From Sulfurovum sp. TSL6 (GTDB lineage: Bacteria > Campylobacterota > Campylobacteria > Campylobacterales > Sulfurovaceae): a stretch of 64,000 nucleotides of DNA. Shown here piece after piece: positions 1-10,477 of this stretch. Below the pieces are notes generated by a model. That model was not told the origin of the DNA. It saw nothing but the letters and a program-made list of their open reading frames with translations, and did not search any database. The stretch lies in assembly GCF_019972115.1 (NCBI RefSeq), contig NZ_BPFJ01000001.1, positions 372,001 through 436,000 on the forward strand. Reading direction: 5' to 3'. Both the position numbers and the translations under genes were made by a program. The first letter of the stretch is position 1; each line of letters opens with the position of its first letter.

Positions 1-1032
1 GCTGTCTTTCGAACGTCCGGAACTTCGGGTGAACCTGCCGTTATCGTTATTCCGTCATCAGTCATTGAGTTTATCTTTGGTATTAATTTGGCCCGCTTTT
101 CTAAGAGGCAATTACAAGTGGAATTGAAACTTCAAAAAGCGGGTACTAATATTGTTATTTCGGGTGGGAATGGGCATTTTGCCGGTGCCGGTTTTGATAA
201 ACTTAGGCAAAACTTGACTCCACCAATTCCAAGAAAATTTACATTTATTCCAGCAGAACAAGCGATTGGAGAAACGGTTAAACAGCTCAATGAGACAGGA
301 CAAATAGCAGAAATACTTACTTATCCAAGCATGCTGGCAATTTTGACTAAAGAACAAGAAGTTGGCCGTTTAGAAATAGAACCTAAACGTATCAAAGTTG
401 CCGGTGAAACATTCACACCTGAGTTTCGTAAACGCGTTGAAAAGGCATTCCCTTCACTTGAGTTTGGTATTATGAATAGTTATGCTTGTACAGAGTGTCT
501 TTTTATGGCTTTTGAGTGCGATTGTGGCCGTCAACATGTACCTGAAGATTGGGTCATATTAGAAGCAGTCGATGAAAATCATCAACCTGTTCCTGATGGG
601 GAATTATCGACAACGGCACTGTTAACAGTACTTGCCAATGATCTTCAGCCCTTTATTCGCTATGATATCGGTGATCGCTTGCGATTTTATCGCGACCCTT
701 GTCCATGCGGCTCACCATTTAAAAGTTTTCAAATTGAGGGAAGACAAGCAACAGTAGTTCGAGTGGGAAATGTCACACTGTCACCTTTGGCTTTTGATTT
801 AGAACATGGAAGTGCACAACGAATACAATTGGTTCAAACTTCAGAATCTGTTTTTGAAGTTCGGGCTGAGCTTTTAAATCATGCGAAACCTGACCAGGTT
901 TTTGAGCAAATAATTCAATCAGTAAATGCAGTATTTTCAAAAAATGGACTGGTAGATGTAAAGGTTGTAAAGAGTGATGCTCCTCCTCATCTAACTGCAA
1001 GTGGTAAGTTTCATGAAGTGATCCCCCTTTAA
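1..1032 (+). CDS. AMP-dependent CoA ligase, PaaK/CapK-like (5' end outside window)
   Basis: The frame is open from base 1, so the gene begins upstream of the window; a TTG at 88 is internal. The first codons encode the Ser/Thr/Gly-rich adenylate loop (TSGTSGEP), and further on there is a YACTE segment and the RYDIGD motif that binds the ATP ribose in adenylate-forming enzymes. A CxCG..H and PCPCG pair of cysteine clusters resembles those seen in phenylacetate-CoA ligase and CapK relatives. Such enzymes activate a carboxylic acid to acyl-AMP and then to a CoA thioester. The acid is unknown; a crotonase and a dehydrogenase follow on the same strand, so it probably feeds a short CoA pathway. Family assignment is good, substrate unassigned. 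Confidence 0.8.
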   Translation, partial: AVFRTSGTSGEPAVIVIPSSVIEFIFGINLARFSKRQLQVELKLQKAGTNIVISGGNGHFAGAGFDKLRQNLTPPIPRKFTFIPAEQAIGETVKQLNETGQIAEILTYPSMLAILTKEQEVGRLEIEPKRIKVAGETFTPEFRKRVEKAFPSLEFGIMNSYACTECLFMAFECDCGRQHVPEDWVILEAVDENHQPVPDGELSTTALLTVLANDLQPFIRYDIGDRLRFYRDPCPCGSPFKSFQIEGRQATVVRVGNVTLSPLAFDLEHGSAQRIQLVQTSESVFEVRAELLNHAKPDQVFEQIIQSVNAVFSKNGLVDVKVVKSDAPPHLTASGKFHEVIPL

Positions 1033-1121
1033 GTGATATGCTTGAGTATTTACTGCTGTATGTAATGAAAATGAACAATAGACGACAGAACACGAATACT
1101 TCACTAGTTTATTGCAGACAC

Positions 1122-1186
1122 TTTTGATATACTCTTAATATTGATATACACAATCGATGGGCACTTTGTTCTTTTAATAAATAGTT
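1122..1186 (+). promoter_or_regulatory. Shared promoter/leader element, copy 1
   Basis: An extended -10-like TGATATACT is followed by an AT-rich leader ending in TTTAATAAATAGTT. The same 65-nt arrangement occurs on the minus strand at 27600-27664 with identical spacing, and a diverged copy lies at 25916-25979. Here it precedes the crotonase gene by about 85 nt, so it probably drives that gene and the following dehydrogenase. Confidence 0.5.
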
Positions 1187-1271
1187 GGTCGGGTGTATTT
1201 CTTGTTACTATTCAGTATCACTGTTAAGTATTGAAGTTATATTTATCACAAATCTAATTTTGGAGTTAAGC

Positions 1272-2252
1272 ATGTACGAACAGATCAAGATAAAAAAAGA
1301 AGGCTCTGTACGGATTATTGAGTTCTACAATCCACCGTATAACTATATAACCCTTACTATGCTGCGTGAGTTATATACTCAGCTTTTGAAAGACCGCAAT
1401 GATGATTCGATACGGGTTTTGGTACTCTGCGGCGGCCTTGAAGATACCTTTCTCACTCATTATGATGTTGATGACCTCATCGACTTTCATAACGCAATTG
1501 CTAAAAAAAGGTCCCCCGCCACTAACCGTATAACAGCTTATATTCTTTGCTGGTTGTTTGACAAAATGGATCGATGGCCCTGGCTTGAACGTATTGCCCT
1601 AAAAAACACAAAAAAGCGTTCCAATGGAGAACAGAGCATTTTTTATTGGACCCGTTGCCTGCAGCTCCTCGAGAACTTCCCACAACCTGTAATTGCAGCG
1701 ATCAATGGCTTGGCTCTTGGCGGTGGTTGTGAGATTTCTCTTTGCTGTGATTTTCGATATATGGCCGATGGTGATAACTACCGTATAGGACTACCAGAAG
1801 TATTGCTGGGTATTACTCCTGGAGGAACAGGCACACCGCTACGGCTCCCACGTATCATTGGAGAAGGTAGAGCAATGGAAATGCTCATGACCGGTGGGAT
1901 CTATCCTCCATCTAGAGCAGAAGCCATGGGTCTTATCAACCAGGTTCTTGCCCCTGATGAATTAATGCCCGTTGTCATGAAACTGGCCAAAAAACTCTCA
2001 CGAGGAGCACCCATAGCACAAGCATGTATTCGTACTTCAGTACGAAAAGGCAGCCGGATGGCCTGGTCTCAGGGGCAAGTATTGGAAATGGCCGGGGCAC
2101 TTACAGCGATGAATTCTGAAGATGCGGGCCGGGGTATGGAAGCCTATGTGACCCGCGTCGCTTCCCAATTTAAAGGTGTGGAACCAGAAAAACGGTTTGA
2201 ACTCTATGATGATCTTAATACGGGTAATTTGACAGACTTCAAAGGAGAATAG
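1272..2252 (+). CDS. Enoyl-CoA hydratase/isomerase family (crotonase) protein
   Basis: A crotonase-fold enzyme of about 326 residues. I chose ATG 1272 because GGAG lies six bases before it; an earlier ATG at 1185 has no ribosome site and encodes an implausible hydrophobic leader. The oxyanion-hole region (AAINGLALGGGCEISL) and the second acidic segment (GLPEVLLGITPG) are present, with glutamates at both positions used as acid/base in true hydratases, so hydratase activity is possible. A basic, aromatic insertion of about 50 residues lies between the N-terminal strands and the first motif and is unusual for the family. It is followed after three bases by an SDR gene; hydration and then oxidation of a CoA ester would be consistent, but the substrate is not known. 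Confidence 0.82.
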   Translation: MYEQIKIKKEGSVRIIEFYNPPYNYITLTMLRELYTQLLKDRNDDSIRVLVLCGGLEDTFLTHYDVDDLIDFHNAIAKKRSPATNRITAYILCWLFDKMDRWPWLERIALKNTKKRSNGEQSIFYWTRCLQLLENFPQPVIAAINGLALGGGCEISLCCDFRYMADGDNYRIGLPEVLLGITPGGTGTPLRLPRIIGEGRAMEMLMTGGIYPPSRAEAMGLINQVLAPDELMPVVMKLAKKLSRGAPIAQACIRTSVRKGSRMAWSQGQVLEMAGALTAMNSEDAGRGMEAYVTRVASQFKGVEPEKRFELYDDLNTGNLTDFKGE

Positions 2253-2255
2253 GAG

Positions 2256-3065
2256 ATGCGTGATCTAAAGGGTAAAGTAGCTGTTATTACCGGCGCAGGC
2301 TCCGGAATCGGACGGGGACTGGCTGTCAACCTGGCAAAAGAAGGCTGCTCTCTGGCTTTGGCCGATGTTGATGAAACAGGCCTAGCAGAAACTCTCAAAC
2401 TGCTAGAAGATGAAAATATAGAGACCAGAACATACCGGGTAGATGTTTCCGACCGAGAACGTGTCTATCGTTTTGCCGATGAAGTGATCAAAGACTATGG
2501 CAAGGTAGATATTGTTATCAACAATGCAGGTGTACAATTGAAAGAGACGCTAGAAGATGTCTCTTATGAAGATTTCGATTGGTTGATGGGTATCAACCTT
2601 TACGGTGTCATATACGGCTGTAAAGCGTTCCTTCCACATTTGAAAAAACAATCTATGGCCAACCTTGTTAACATCTCAAGCGTACAAGGCTTCTTTACTA
2701 ACCCCAACAGTGGGCCATACTGTACCAGTAAATTCGCTATACGGGGATTTACTCTGACCCTGGACCAGGAGCTAAAGGATTCAAACGTCAATGTCTCATG
2801 TGTCTATCCGGGTGGAGTTCGAACTAATATAGTGAAAAACGAAAGGTTCTATAAGACAGCGCAGCCAGAAGTATCCAAAGAAGATGAAGCAGTGAGGTTT
2901 GAAAAATATGTATGCTGGATCTCGCCAGACAAAGCAGCTAAGATAATCATCAAAGGTATTAAGAAAAATAAACCTAGTATCTTGGTAGGACCGGATGCCT
3001 ATTTTTACGAGTTCATCAGTCGTCTTATACCTATGACCTGGCAAAAATTAATGGCCAGGTTTTAA
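2256..3065 (+). CDS. Short-chain dehydrogenase/reductase (SDR)
   Basis: A classical NAD(P)-dependent SDR of 269 residues. The nucleotide-binding TGAGSGIG lies near residue 12, NNAG near residue 89, and the catalytic Ser and YxxxK (YCTSK) near residues 140-160. A GGAG sits seven bases before the ATG, inside the end of the crotonase gene, so the two are probably co-transcribed. The C-terminal third carries an extension ending in a hydrophobic/basic tail (FISRLIPMTWQKLMARF) that could touch the membrane. It probably oxidises or reduces a hydroxyl/keto group of the compound handled by the neighbouring CoA genes. Exact substrate unknown. Confidence 0.85.
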   Translation: MRDLKGKVAVITGAGSGIGRGLAVNLAKEGCSLALADVDETGLAETLKLLEDENIETRTYRVDVSDRERVYRFADEVIKDYGKVDIVINNAGVQLKETLEDVSYEDFDWLMGINLYGVIYGCKAFLPHLKKQSMANLVNISSVQGFFTNPNSGPYCTSKFAIRGFTLTLDQELKDSNVNVSCVYPGGVRTNIVKNERFYKTAQPEVSKEDEAVRFEKYVCWISPDKAAKIIIKGIKKNKPSILVGPDAYFYEFISRLIPMTWQKLMARF

Positions 3066-3085
3066 ATGGAATTACTAAGCCATAA

Positions 3086-3352
3086 CTATTGGCTGAGGAT
3101 ATCCTTTTTCATCTGTTCAAACTCTTCCTTTGTAATCTCTCCATTCGCATATCTCTTTTTCAACATTTCTAACGCTGAATCTGATTCTTCACCTTTTCTG
3201 TAATATCCTTCTGGACCCCACCACGGTAATCTACAGCCGCCTCGTCCACGTCCAACAAGTACAAAGAAGATAATAATCATTATTATGAACATAAGCATAG
3301 GGAAAAACCACATTCCCCCTCCATGCCACATACACGGTTGATCTGTTATCAT
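3086..3352 (-). CDS. Small membrane protein with C-terminal SHOCT domain
   Basis: A protein of 88 residues. AGGAGG lies eight bases before the second ATG (3352) but only two before the first (3358), so 3352 is the likelier start. It has a Met/His/Trp-rich N-terminus, one transmembrane segment rich in Ile/Met/Phe, a basic linker, and a C-terminal helix-turn-helix-like SHOCT motif (LKKRYANGEITKEEFEQMKKDIL). SHOCT is a short oligomerisation domain common at the end of small membrane proteins. A second SHOCT protein is at 31281 in the multicopper oxidase operon. An extended -10 (TGATATACT) is visible upstream near 3402-3410. Molecular function unknown. Confidence 0.75.
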   Translation of the reverse strand: MITDQPCMWHGGGMWFFPMLMFIIMIIIFFVLVGRGRGGCRLPWWGPEGYYRKGEESDSALEMLKKRYANGEITKEEFEQMKKDILSQ

Positions 3353-3517
3353 AGTCATTTCCTCCTGATGGCTTTATATACCATTTAAGATGGCCTAACT
3401 AGAGTATATCATAATATATTTATATAAATAAAATTTTATAATATAAATTTATAAAATAAATATCTTACGGAATATGCTACCATGAGATTGTGAATAGAGA
3501 GAATAAAAAATAAAAAA

Positions 3518-3850
3518 TTAACTAAAAGTAAGCAGTATCAAATGTACAGCCCCTACCATTGCAGTCAAAACACTGAGTGTTAATGAAAATGTCCCTGTAA
3601 ATTCATTTTGGGATGTGATCTAAATAGATAGTGAATTCCCAGATAGAGTATGAGAAAAATATCTATACCAATCTGAAACCTATAACGAAGACTCTCTGAC
3701 GCGTGCGTTATAAACCAAAAGATCAATACCAGTAGAAGTAGTATGAAGGATGACAAAAACCTGATACCCAAGTCTTTCTTCAAGTCGGTGGATAAAAGGA
3801 AACATTCTACATTCATGACAAGAAAAGGCGTCAAGTTCATGAGTTAATAG
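3518..3850 (-). pseudogene. Decayed duplicate of the small membrane protein gene at 27204-27569
   Basis: Read across two frameshifts, this stretch matches the intact protein at 27204-27569 almost end to end: THELDA, SCHE.RMFPFI.RLEE.LGY.VFV, FWFITH.SES, then HPKNEF.GTFS and a final transmembrane helix. Relative to the intact copy it has one extra base within about 3731-3746 and one base missing from the T run at 3606-3609. Its 5' end is deleted: the promoter-side sequence is joined directly to codon ~14, removing about 115 bp including the start codon and ribosome site. A 86-residue open frame (3580-3840) is a mixture of wrong and right frames and is not a real protein. Confidence 0.8.
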
Positions 3851-3877
3851 AAGTATATCAAAAATAGCTCATCTCCT

Positions 3878-3910
3878 AAACCTTATAAAATATATAACTT
3901 TATAAAGTTT
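3878..3910. repeat. Dispersed hairpin repeat, copy H1
   Basis: Arms AAACCTTATAAA (3878-3889) and TTTATAAAGTTT (3899-3910) pair with one mismatch around the loop ATATATAAC. The same hairpin occurs at 24321, 27678 and 28680. Here it lies upstream of the decayed gene, next to its promoter remnant. The rest of the gap up to 4142 is very AT-rich; I see no other gene in it. Confidence 0.7.
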
Positions 3911-4142
3911 TGATTTTCTAAATAATAACTCTATACAATATTCCAATCTACTATCACTTTATCTAATAGATATACATAATAAAATACTCAAATACATAGT
4001 TGTGATGCCTCACTTATTATAATAATTATGTGTAATTATGAAACAAATATTTTTAATAAGACAATAGTTATCTTATTTATTTGATTTTATTGTAAAAAAT
4101 GTGTTACTTTTTCGGAGTAAATAAATTTTCAAAGGAATAACT

Positions 4143-6323
<2,181 letters not shown>

Positions 6324-6338
6324 GTAGCAATCTACTCC

Positions 6339-6361
6339 GTATCGCACTTTACGTGCGATAC
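6339..6361. terminator. Hairpin between icd and sbtA
   Basis: A perfect 9-bp stem, GTATCGCAC / GTGCGATAC, with a 5-nt loop, begins 15 nt after the icd stop. A CTTTTT run follows about 12 nt further on, inside the sbtA leader, so this may be a partial terminator or processing site that lowers sbtA relative to icd expression. Confidence 0.5.
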
Positions 6362-6390
6362 ATCTCACAAATCTTTTTAGGAGATTCATT

Positions 6391-7365
6391 ATGAATATAG
6401 ATTTAATACTTCAAAATATTTTAAATCCACCCATATTATTTTTTTTACTTGGTATGTTAGCTGTTTTTTTTAAATCAGAATTATCGATTCCTCAGCCTTT
6501 ACCTAAACTTTTTTCATTGTATCTTTTGATAGCAATTGGGCTTCATGGAGGATATGAACTTTCTCATAGCGGTATCAATACCTACATATTCACTGCGCTT
6601 TTCTTAGCAGTTCTTATGGCAGTCATTGTGCCAATCTATAGCTATTTTATTTTACGTATTAAATTGGATAATTATAATGCTATTGCTATTGCTGCGACCT
6701 ATGGATCAATCAGTGCAGTGACCTTTATTACCGGTATAACCTATCTTCAAACGATTGGCGTTGAATATGGAGGATATATGGTCGCTGGAATGGCACTTAT
6801 GGAATCTCCGGCAATTGTTGTAGGACTTGTTTTTGCCACACTCTTTACTACAGGTTCTGAAGATAATAAAAAGACGGATTGGAAAGAGATCTTTAGAGAG
6901 GCATTTTTAAATCCATCTGTCTATTTATTGGTGGGTGCTCTGATCATTGGTATTTTGACCGGAGAAAAAGGTTGGAATTCTATGGAGCCATTGTTTGGCA
7001 CTCTGTTTAAAGGAATGCTGGCATTTTTCCTTCTTGATATGGGATTGGTCGCAGCAAAAAGAATTTATGAATTAAAAAAAGTTGGACTCTTTTTAATTAT
7101 ATTTGCCATAGCTATGCCTATCTTTAATGCATCCGTCGCTATTCTTTTAGGGTACTTCTTTGAACTATCAAGAGGAGATACTTTATTATTGTCATTGCTT
7201 GCCGGAAGTGCGTCATATATTGCCGTTCCTGCGGCTATGAGGTTATCTGTACCTGAAGCCAATCCAGGTCTCTATTTACCATTAAGTTTAGCGGTAACTT
7301 TCCCTTTTAATATCTCTTTAGGGATACCGCTATACTACTACTTTATAACTATTTTATGGGGTTAA
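6391..7365 (+). CDS. sbtA: Sodium-dependent bicarbonate transporter, SbtA family
   Basis: A 324-residue inner-membrane protein with about ten hydrophobic helices in two halves separated by a short polar loop (residues ~160-170, EDNKKTDWKE), as in the SbtA (DUF897) family. The N-terminus (ILNPPILFFLLGMLA) and the loop-flanking repeats fit that family. SbtA imports HCO3- with Na+. A gene for a PII-like partner follows directly, and icd, whose reverse reaction uses CO2, precedes it, so inorganic carbon supply for autotrophy is the natural role. A TTAGGAGATTC ribosome site precedes the ATG. Confidence 0.9.
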   Translation: MNIDLILQNILNPPILFFLLGMLAVFFKSELSIPQPLPKLFSLYLLIAIGLHGGYELSHSGINTYIFTALFLAVLMAVIVPIYSYFILRIKLDNYNAIAIAATYGSISAVTFITGITYLQTIGVEYGGYMVAGMALMESPAIVVGLVFATLFTTGSEDNKKTDWKEIFREAFLNPSVYLLVGALIIGILTGEKGWNSMEPLFGTLFKGMLAFFLLDMGLVAAKRIYELKKVGLFLIIFAIAMPIFNASVAILLGYFFELSRGDTLLLSLLAGSASYIAVPAAMRLSVPEANPGLYLPLSLAVTFPFNISLGIPLYYYFITILWG

Positions 7366-7367
7366 AC

Positions 7368-7673
7368 ATGAAAAAAATGAAAAAAGTTGAAGTCATCATC
7401 GAATCTATTTATACAAATAGAGTATTAGAGTTATTTAAAGAGAGTGGCGTAACGGGTTATACCATCATTAGAGATATCGAGGGGTGTGGAAGTCACGGAC
7501 TAAAAACTGCCGATGAAGCCAATGACCTCCTGAGTAATAATTATATATTTACCGTGTGTGAAGAGGAGAAGTTTGCAAAGTTGATAGAGAAGATCAGATC
7601 TTTTATCAACAAATACGGCGGGAAATGTATCGTGAGTGACTCTTTAGTGTTGTTGCATGAAAAAGAGTCATGA
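7368..7673 (+). CDS. sbtB: PII-like regulator of SbtA
   Basis: A 101-residue ferredoxin-like-fold protein resembling SbtB: beta strand KKVEVIIES, helix, GVTGYTIIRDIEGCGSHG leading into the flexible loop, then the second strand YIFTVCEEE and helix. I start it at ATG 7368, which has GGGG six bases upstream; the earlier ATG 7356 overlaps the sbtA stop and lacks a site. SbtB proteins bind adenine nucleotides and gate SbtA at the membrane. Its position immediately after sbtA supports this. Nucleotide specificity cannot be read from the sequence. Confidence 0.85.
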   Translation: MKKMKKVEVIIESIYTNRVLELFKESGVTGYTIIRDIEGCGSHGLKTADEANDLLSNNYIFTVCEEEKFAKLIEKIRSFINKYGGKCIVSDSLVLLHEKES

Positions 7674-7766
7674 TCGCTACAAGAGGTAGTTTCTGAAGAT
7701 TTTTAGCCTTAGGGCATAATGCACCATGGAAACTTTCAAAAACTCAAGTGAAACCCATTCTTTTAT

Positions 7767-8645
7767 TTAAAACTTGATCGACAAATAAAAACTGATCGAA
7801 AATTTCTTATCTTCATCAAGATAATGGTTTTTGTGATAGATCGCATAAGGCGGTTTCGTGGTTGTTTGATATTCACTTTTAGGCAGCCACTCATGATAGA
7901 CCCAATGGATGAATTTCAGTAGATCCCCTCGGGTACCTTCCAGGTCAAATTTGGCATAAACACCTTCTGAGATATTAAATCTTGGTAAACGTTGATCTTT
8001 TAACTCTTTTTCTTCATTCGGTACTACACATGCCACATAATGACATTCATCTAATGGTGTGATGGTTGGATTGTCGTGGAAAAGTGATATCTCCGTATAA
8101 TCCTTTAACTCATTCTGGTAGATCCAACTTTGAATTTTTTGCCATGTGAGTTTTGATTTATCGTAATCATAGCCTCTATGACGGATATAATAGGCACTCA
8201 TCTGAGGCATCTTCACAATTTGAGGCTGAATGACATCAAAACTGGCTGTGGAAGCTTGTGCCTTTGGTGATTGCAAGAGAATTTTATGTGAATACTCTTT
8301 ATATCCACCTTTTCTCCACTTGTTTGGCGTCATGGAAAAGCGTTCTTTAAAGGCACGAATAAAAGAGGTTTGAGAACTGTAGCCACACTCATTGGCCACT
8401 TCAGAAATCGTCGAATATTTATTGGTCAGCAAAAGGTTAGAAGCCTTTTGAAGACGTATGGATTTAATACTTTCATAGATATTACGGCCAAACACTTCTT
8501 TAAAGATCTTATGCAAGTAAAATTTATTGATCTTGTAATGATCTGCTAACTCATCAATGTTGATATCTGTCTCTATATGCGTGTAGATATAGAACATTAA
8601 ATCATTTGAAATTTTTATTTTTTTATCTAAAGTTTCTCGTTTCAT
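7767..8645 (-). CDS. AraC-family regulator with GyrI-like effector domain
   Basis: A 292-residue two-domain regulator. Residues ~10-110 hold two helix-turn-helix units typical of AraC/XylS proteins (IDELADHYKINKFYLHKIF and ISEVANECGYSSQTSFIRAFK), ending in the family signature FSMTPNKWR. Residues ~135-292 form a GyrI/SOUL-like small-molecule binding domain (MPQMSAYYIRHRGY, then ECHYVACVVP). This architecture is that of Rob/SoxS-like and multidrug-sensing activators. It faces sbtB convergently and is divergent from the biotin carboxylase gene, separated by 147 bp of very AT-rich DNA that could hold promoters for both. Ligand and targets unknown. Confidence 0.88.
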   Translation of the reverse strand: MKRETLDKKIKISNDLMFYIYTHIETDINIDELADHYKINKFYLHKIFKEVFGRNIYESIKSIRLQKASNLLLTNKYSTISEVANECGYSSQTSFIRAFKERFSMTPNKWRKGGYKEYSHKILLQSPKAQASTASFDVIQPQIVKMPQMSAYYIRHRGYDYDKSKLTWQKIQSWIYQNELKDYTEISLFHDNPTITPLDECHYVACVVPNEEKELKDQRLPRFNISEGVYAKFDLEGTRGDLLKFIHWVYHEWLPKSEYQTTTKPPYAIYHKNHYLDEDKKFSISFYLSIKF

Positions 8646-8792
8646 ACTGCAATAATACCAATAATAGATAATAATAAAGTTAAATATGGATAATTATAAT
8701 ATTAAAAATAGATAATTATTAGAGCAAAAATAGTGTAGAAATAAAGTCTGAAAACCTTTAAAATACTGACAACTAAAATTGAAGGAATTCAA

Positions 8793-10247
8793 ATGACTAA
8801 AAAGATATCAAAAATCTTAATTGCCAACCGTGGTGAAATTGCTCTACGTATCATCAGAGCATGTAAAGAGTTGGATATTACCAGTGTGGTAATACATTCG
8901 GATGCAGACAGTGAAGGTTCATGGGTACAAAAAGCAGATAAGAGTGTCTTACTTGAAGGGCATCCTGTACAAGTCTATTTGGATTATGAAAATATCATTA
9001 AGGTCGCTAAAGAGTTAAAATGTAGCGCGATCCATCCAGGGTATGGTTTCTTGTCTGAAAGTGCTGACTTTGCAAGAGCCTGTGATGAGAACGGTATTAT
9101 CTTTATTGGTCCAAAAGCAGAACACATTGAACTTTTTGGAGACAAGATCACTTCAAAAAATGCTATGAAAGAGATAGGGGTACCTGTGCTAGAAGGTACT
9201 ACTACTCCTATCACAGATAAAAAAGAAGCAGAAAAGATCTCCCAAGAGATAGGTTTCCCGGTGATCATCAAAGCAGCATTTGGTGGTGGTGGTCGAGGAA
9301 TGCGTGTTGTGCATGAGGCAAAACAGTTCGATGCACTCTTTGAAGCAGCAACAAGTGAGGCAAAAAAATTCTTTGGAAATGGTGATGTATTTATAGAAAA
9401 ATTCGTAAGTAATCCCCGACATATTGAAGTGCAGGTCATTGCAGACAAGTATGGAAATGTTGTGCATTTGGGGGAAAGAGACTGTTCGATTCAGAGACGT
9501 CACCAAAAAGTCATCGAGATCGCACCCTCTCCAAGCCTTAATGAGGCTACACGAAAAGAGCTCTATCGTATTGCTATAAGAGCCATGAACCGCTTAGGGT
9601 ATGAAAATGTCGGTACGATTGAATTCTTGCTCGATGAAAAAGATAATATTTACTTTATTGAAATGAATACACGTCTTCAGGTGGAACACCCGGTCACTGA
9701 GATCATCACCGGTGTTGACATCGTACAACGTATGATACAAATAGCAGAAGGGGACAAACTTCATTTCTTACAAGAAGAGATCGTGTTTAGAGGTTATGCC
9801 ATTGAGTTCAGGATCAATGCAGAAGATCCGCTCAACAATTTCATGCCATCATTTGGAACGATTGAAAAGTACTTAACCCCAGGTGGACCAGGTGTGAGAC
9901 TGGACACAAGCGTCTATGGTGGATACTCCATACCTACAAATTATGATTCTATGATAGGTAAACTTATCGTATGGGCATTAGACTGGGAAGGTGTCGTTAA
10001 AAAAGCCAAAAGAGCTTTAGATGAATACTACATAGAAGGTCTGACAACCAACATTCCACTCCATAAAGAAGTTGCGTGTGATGAGAGTTTCCAAAAAGGT
10101 ATATTTGATACAGGATTTTTAGACAAACGTGTAGAACACTTTGCCCTGATCAATACCATCGCGCCAACGAAAGATAAGCGTATCAGTTCTTTTATTTCAA
10201 AATTGATGCAAAAAGGATTAACCTCGGAAAAAGGTGATTTTATTTAG
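8793..10247 (+). CDS. Biotin carboxylase subunit (pyruvate/acyl-CoA/2-oxoacid carboxylase)
   Basis: A 484-residue biotin carboxylase: N-terminal domain (KILIANRGEIALRIIRA), ATP-grasp domain with the glycine loop FGGGGRGM at ~163-170, the EMNTRLQVEHPVTE metal/biotin site near 290, and the C-terminal domain. It makes carboxybiotin from ATP and HCO3- for a separate transferase subunit that is not in this window. It is about 35 residues longer than a typical AccC, closer to PycA subunits of two-part pyruvate carboxylase or to 2-oxoglutarate carboxylase small subunits, so I leave the symbol open. AAGGAATTCAA precedes the ATG. The neighbourhood of icd and sbtAB suggests a role in autotrophic carbon metabolism. 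Confidence 0.9.
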   Translation: MTKKISKILIANRGEIALRIIRACKELDITSVVIHSDADSEGSWVQKADKSVLLEGHPVQVYLDYENIIKVAKELKCSAIHPGYGFLSESADFARACDENGIIFIGPKAEHIELFGDKITSKNAMKEIGVPVLEGTTTPITDKKEAEKISQEIGFPVIIKAAFGGGGRGMRVVHEAKQFDALFEAATSEAKKFFGNGDVFIEKFVSNPRHIEVQVIADKYGNVVHLGERDCSIQRRHQKVIEIAPSPSLNEATRKELYRIAIRAMNRLGYENVGTIEFLLDEKDNIYFIEMNTRLQVEHPVTEIITGVDIVQRMIQIAEGDKLHFLQEEIVFRGYAIEFRINAEDPLNNFMPSFGTIEKYLTPGGPGVRLDTSVYGGYSIPTNYDSMIGKLIVWALDWEGVVKKAKRALDEYYIEGLTTNIPLHKEVACDESFQKGIFDTGFLDKRVEHFALINTIAPTKDKRISSFISKLMQKGLTSEKGDFI

Positions 10248-10477
10248 TTACATTTTGTTACAAATTGATTACTTGATTAATTCGGTTATCGACACTCATA
10301 AATAAATTCATTATATTTTGTGTTATTTTGATACAAGTATAAAGTTTGATGGGTGTTTAACTCGGGTCATGATTGTACGATAGCTTGGGCATATATAAGA
10401 TACTTATTATATGATTACTTTAGCGTTTTTTGATCAGAAAATTCGTTGAACAGGGTTGTAATTATAAAGGACTATGT

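Noticed and set aside
3580-3840. 86-codon frame called as a gene
   Set aside because: It joins a wrong-frame beginning to the right-frame middle of a frameshifted pseudogene, as shown by alignment with 27204-27569.
8690-8745. TCTACACTA and TTTGCTCTA upstream of the AraC-type gene
   Set aside because: The 11-bp period is there, but the second half-site lacks the CAC core and no clear -10 follows at 8 nt.
10247-10290. GTTACA direct repeats after the biotin carboxylase gene as another phased operator
   Set aside because: Their period is 10 bp and no -10 lies at the expected distance.
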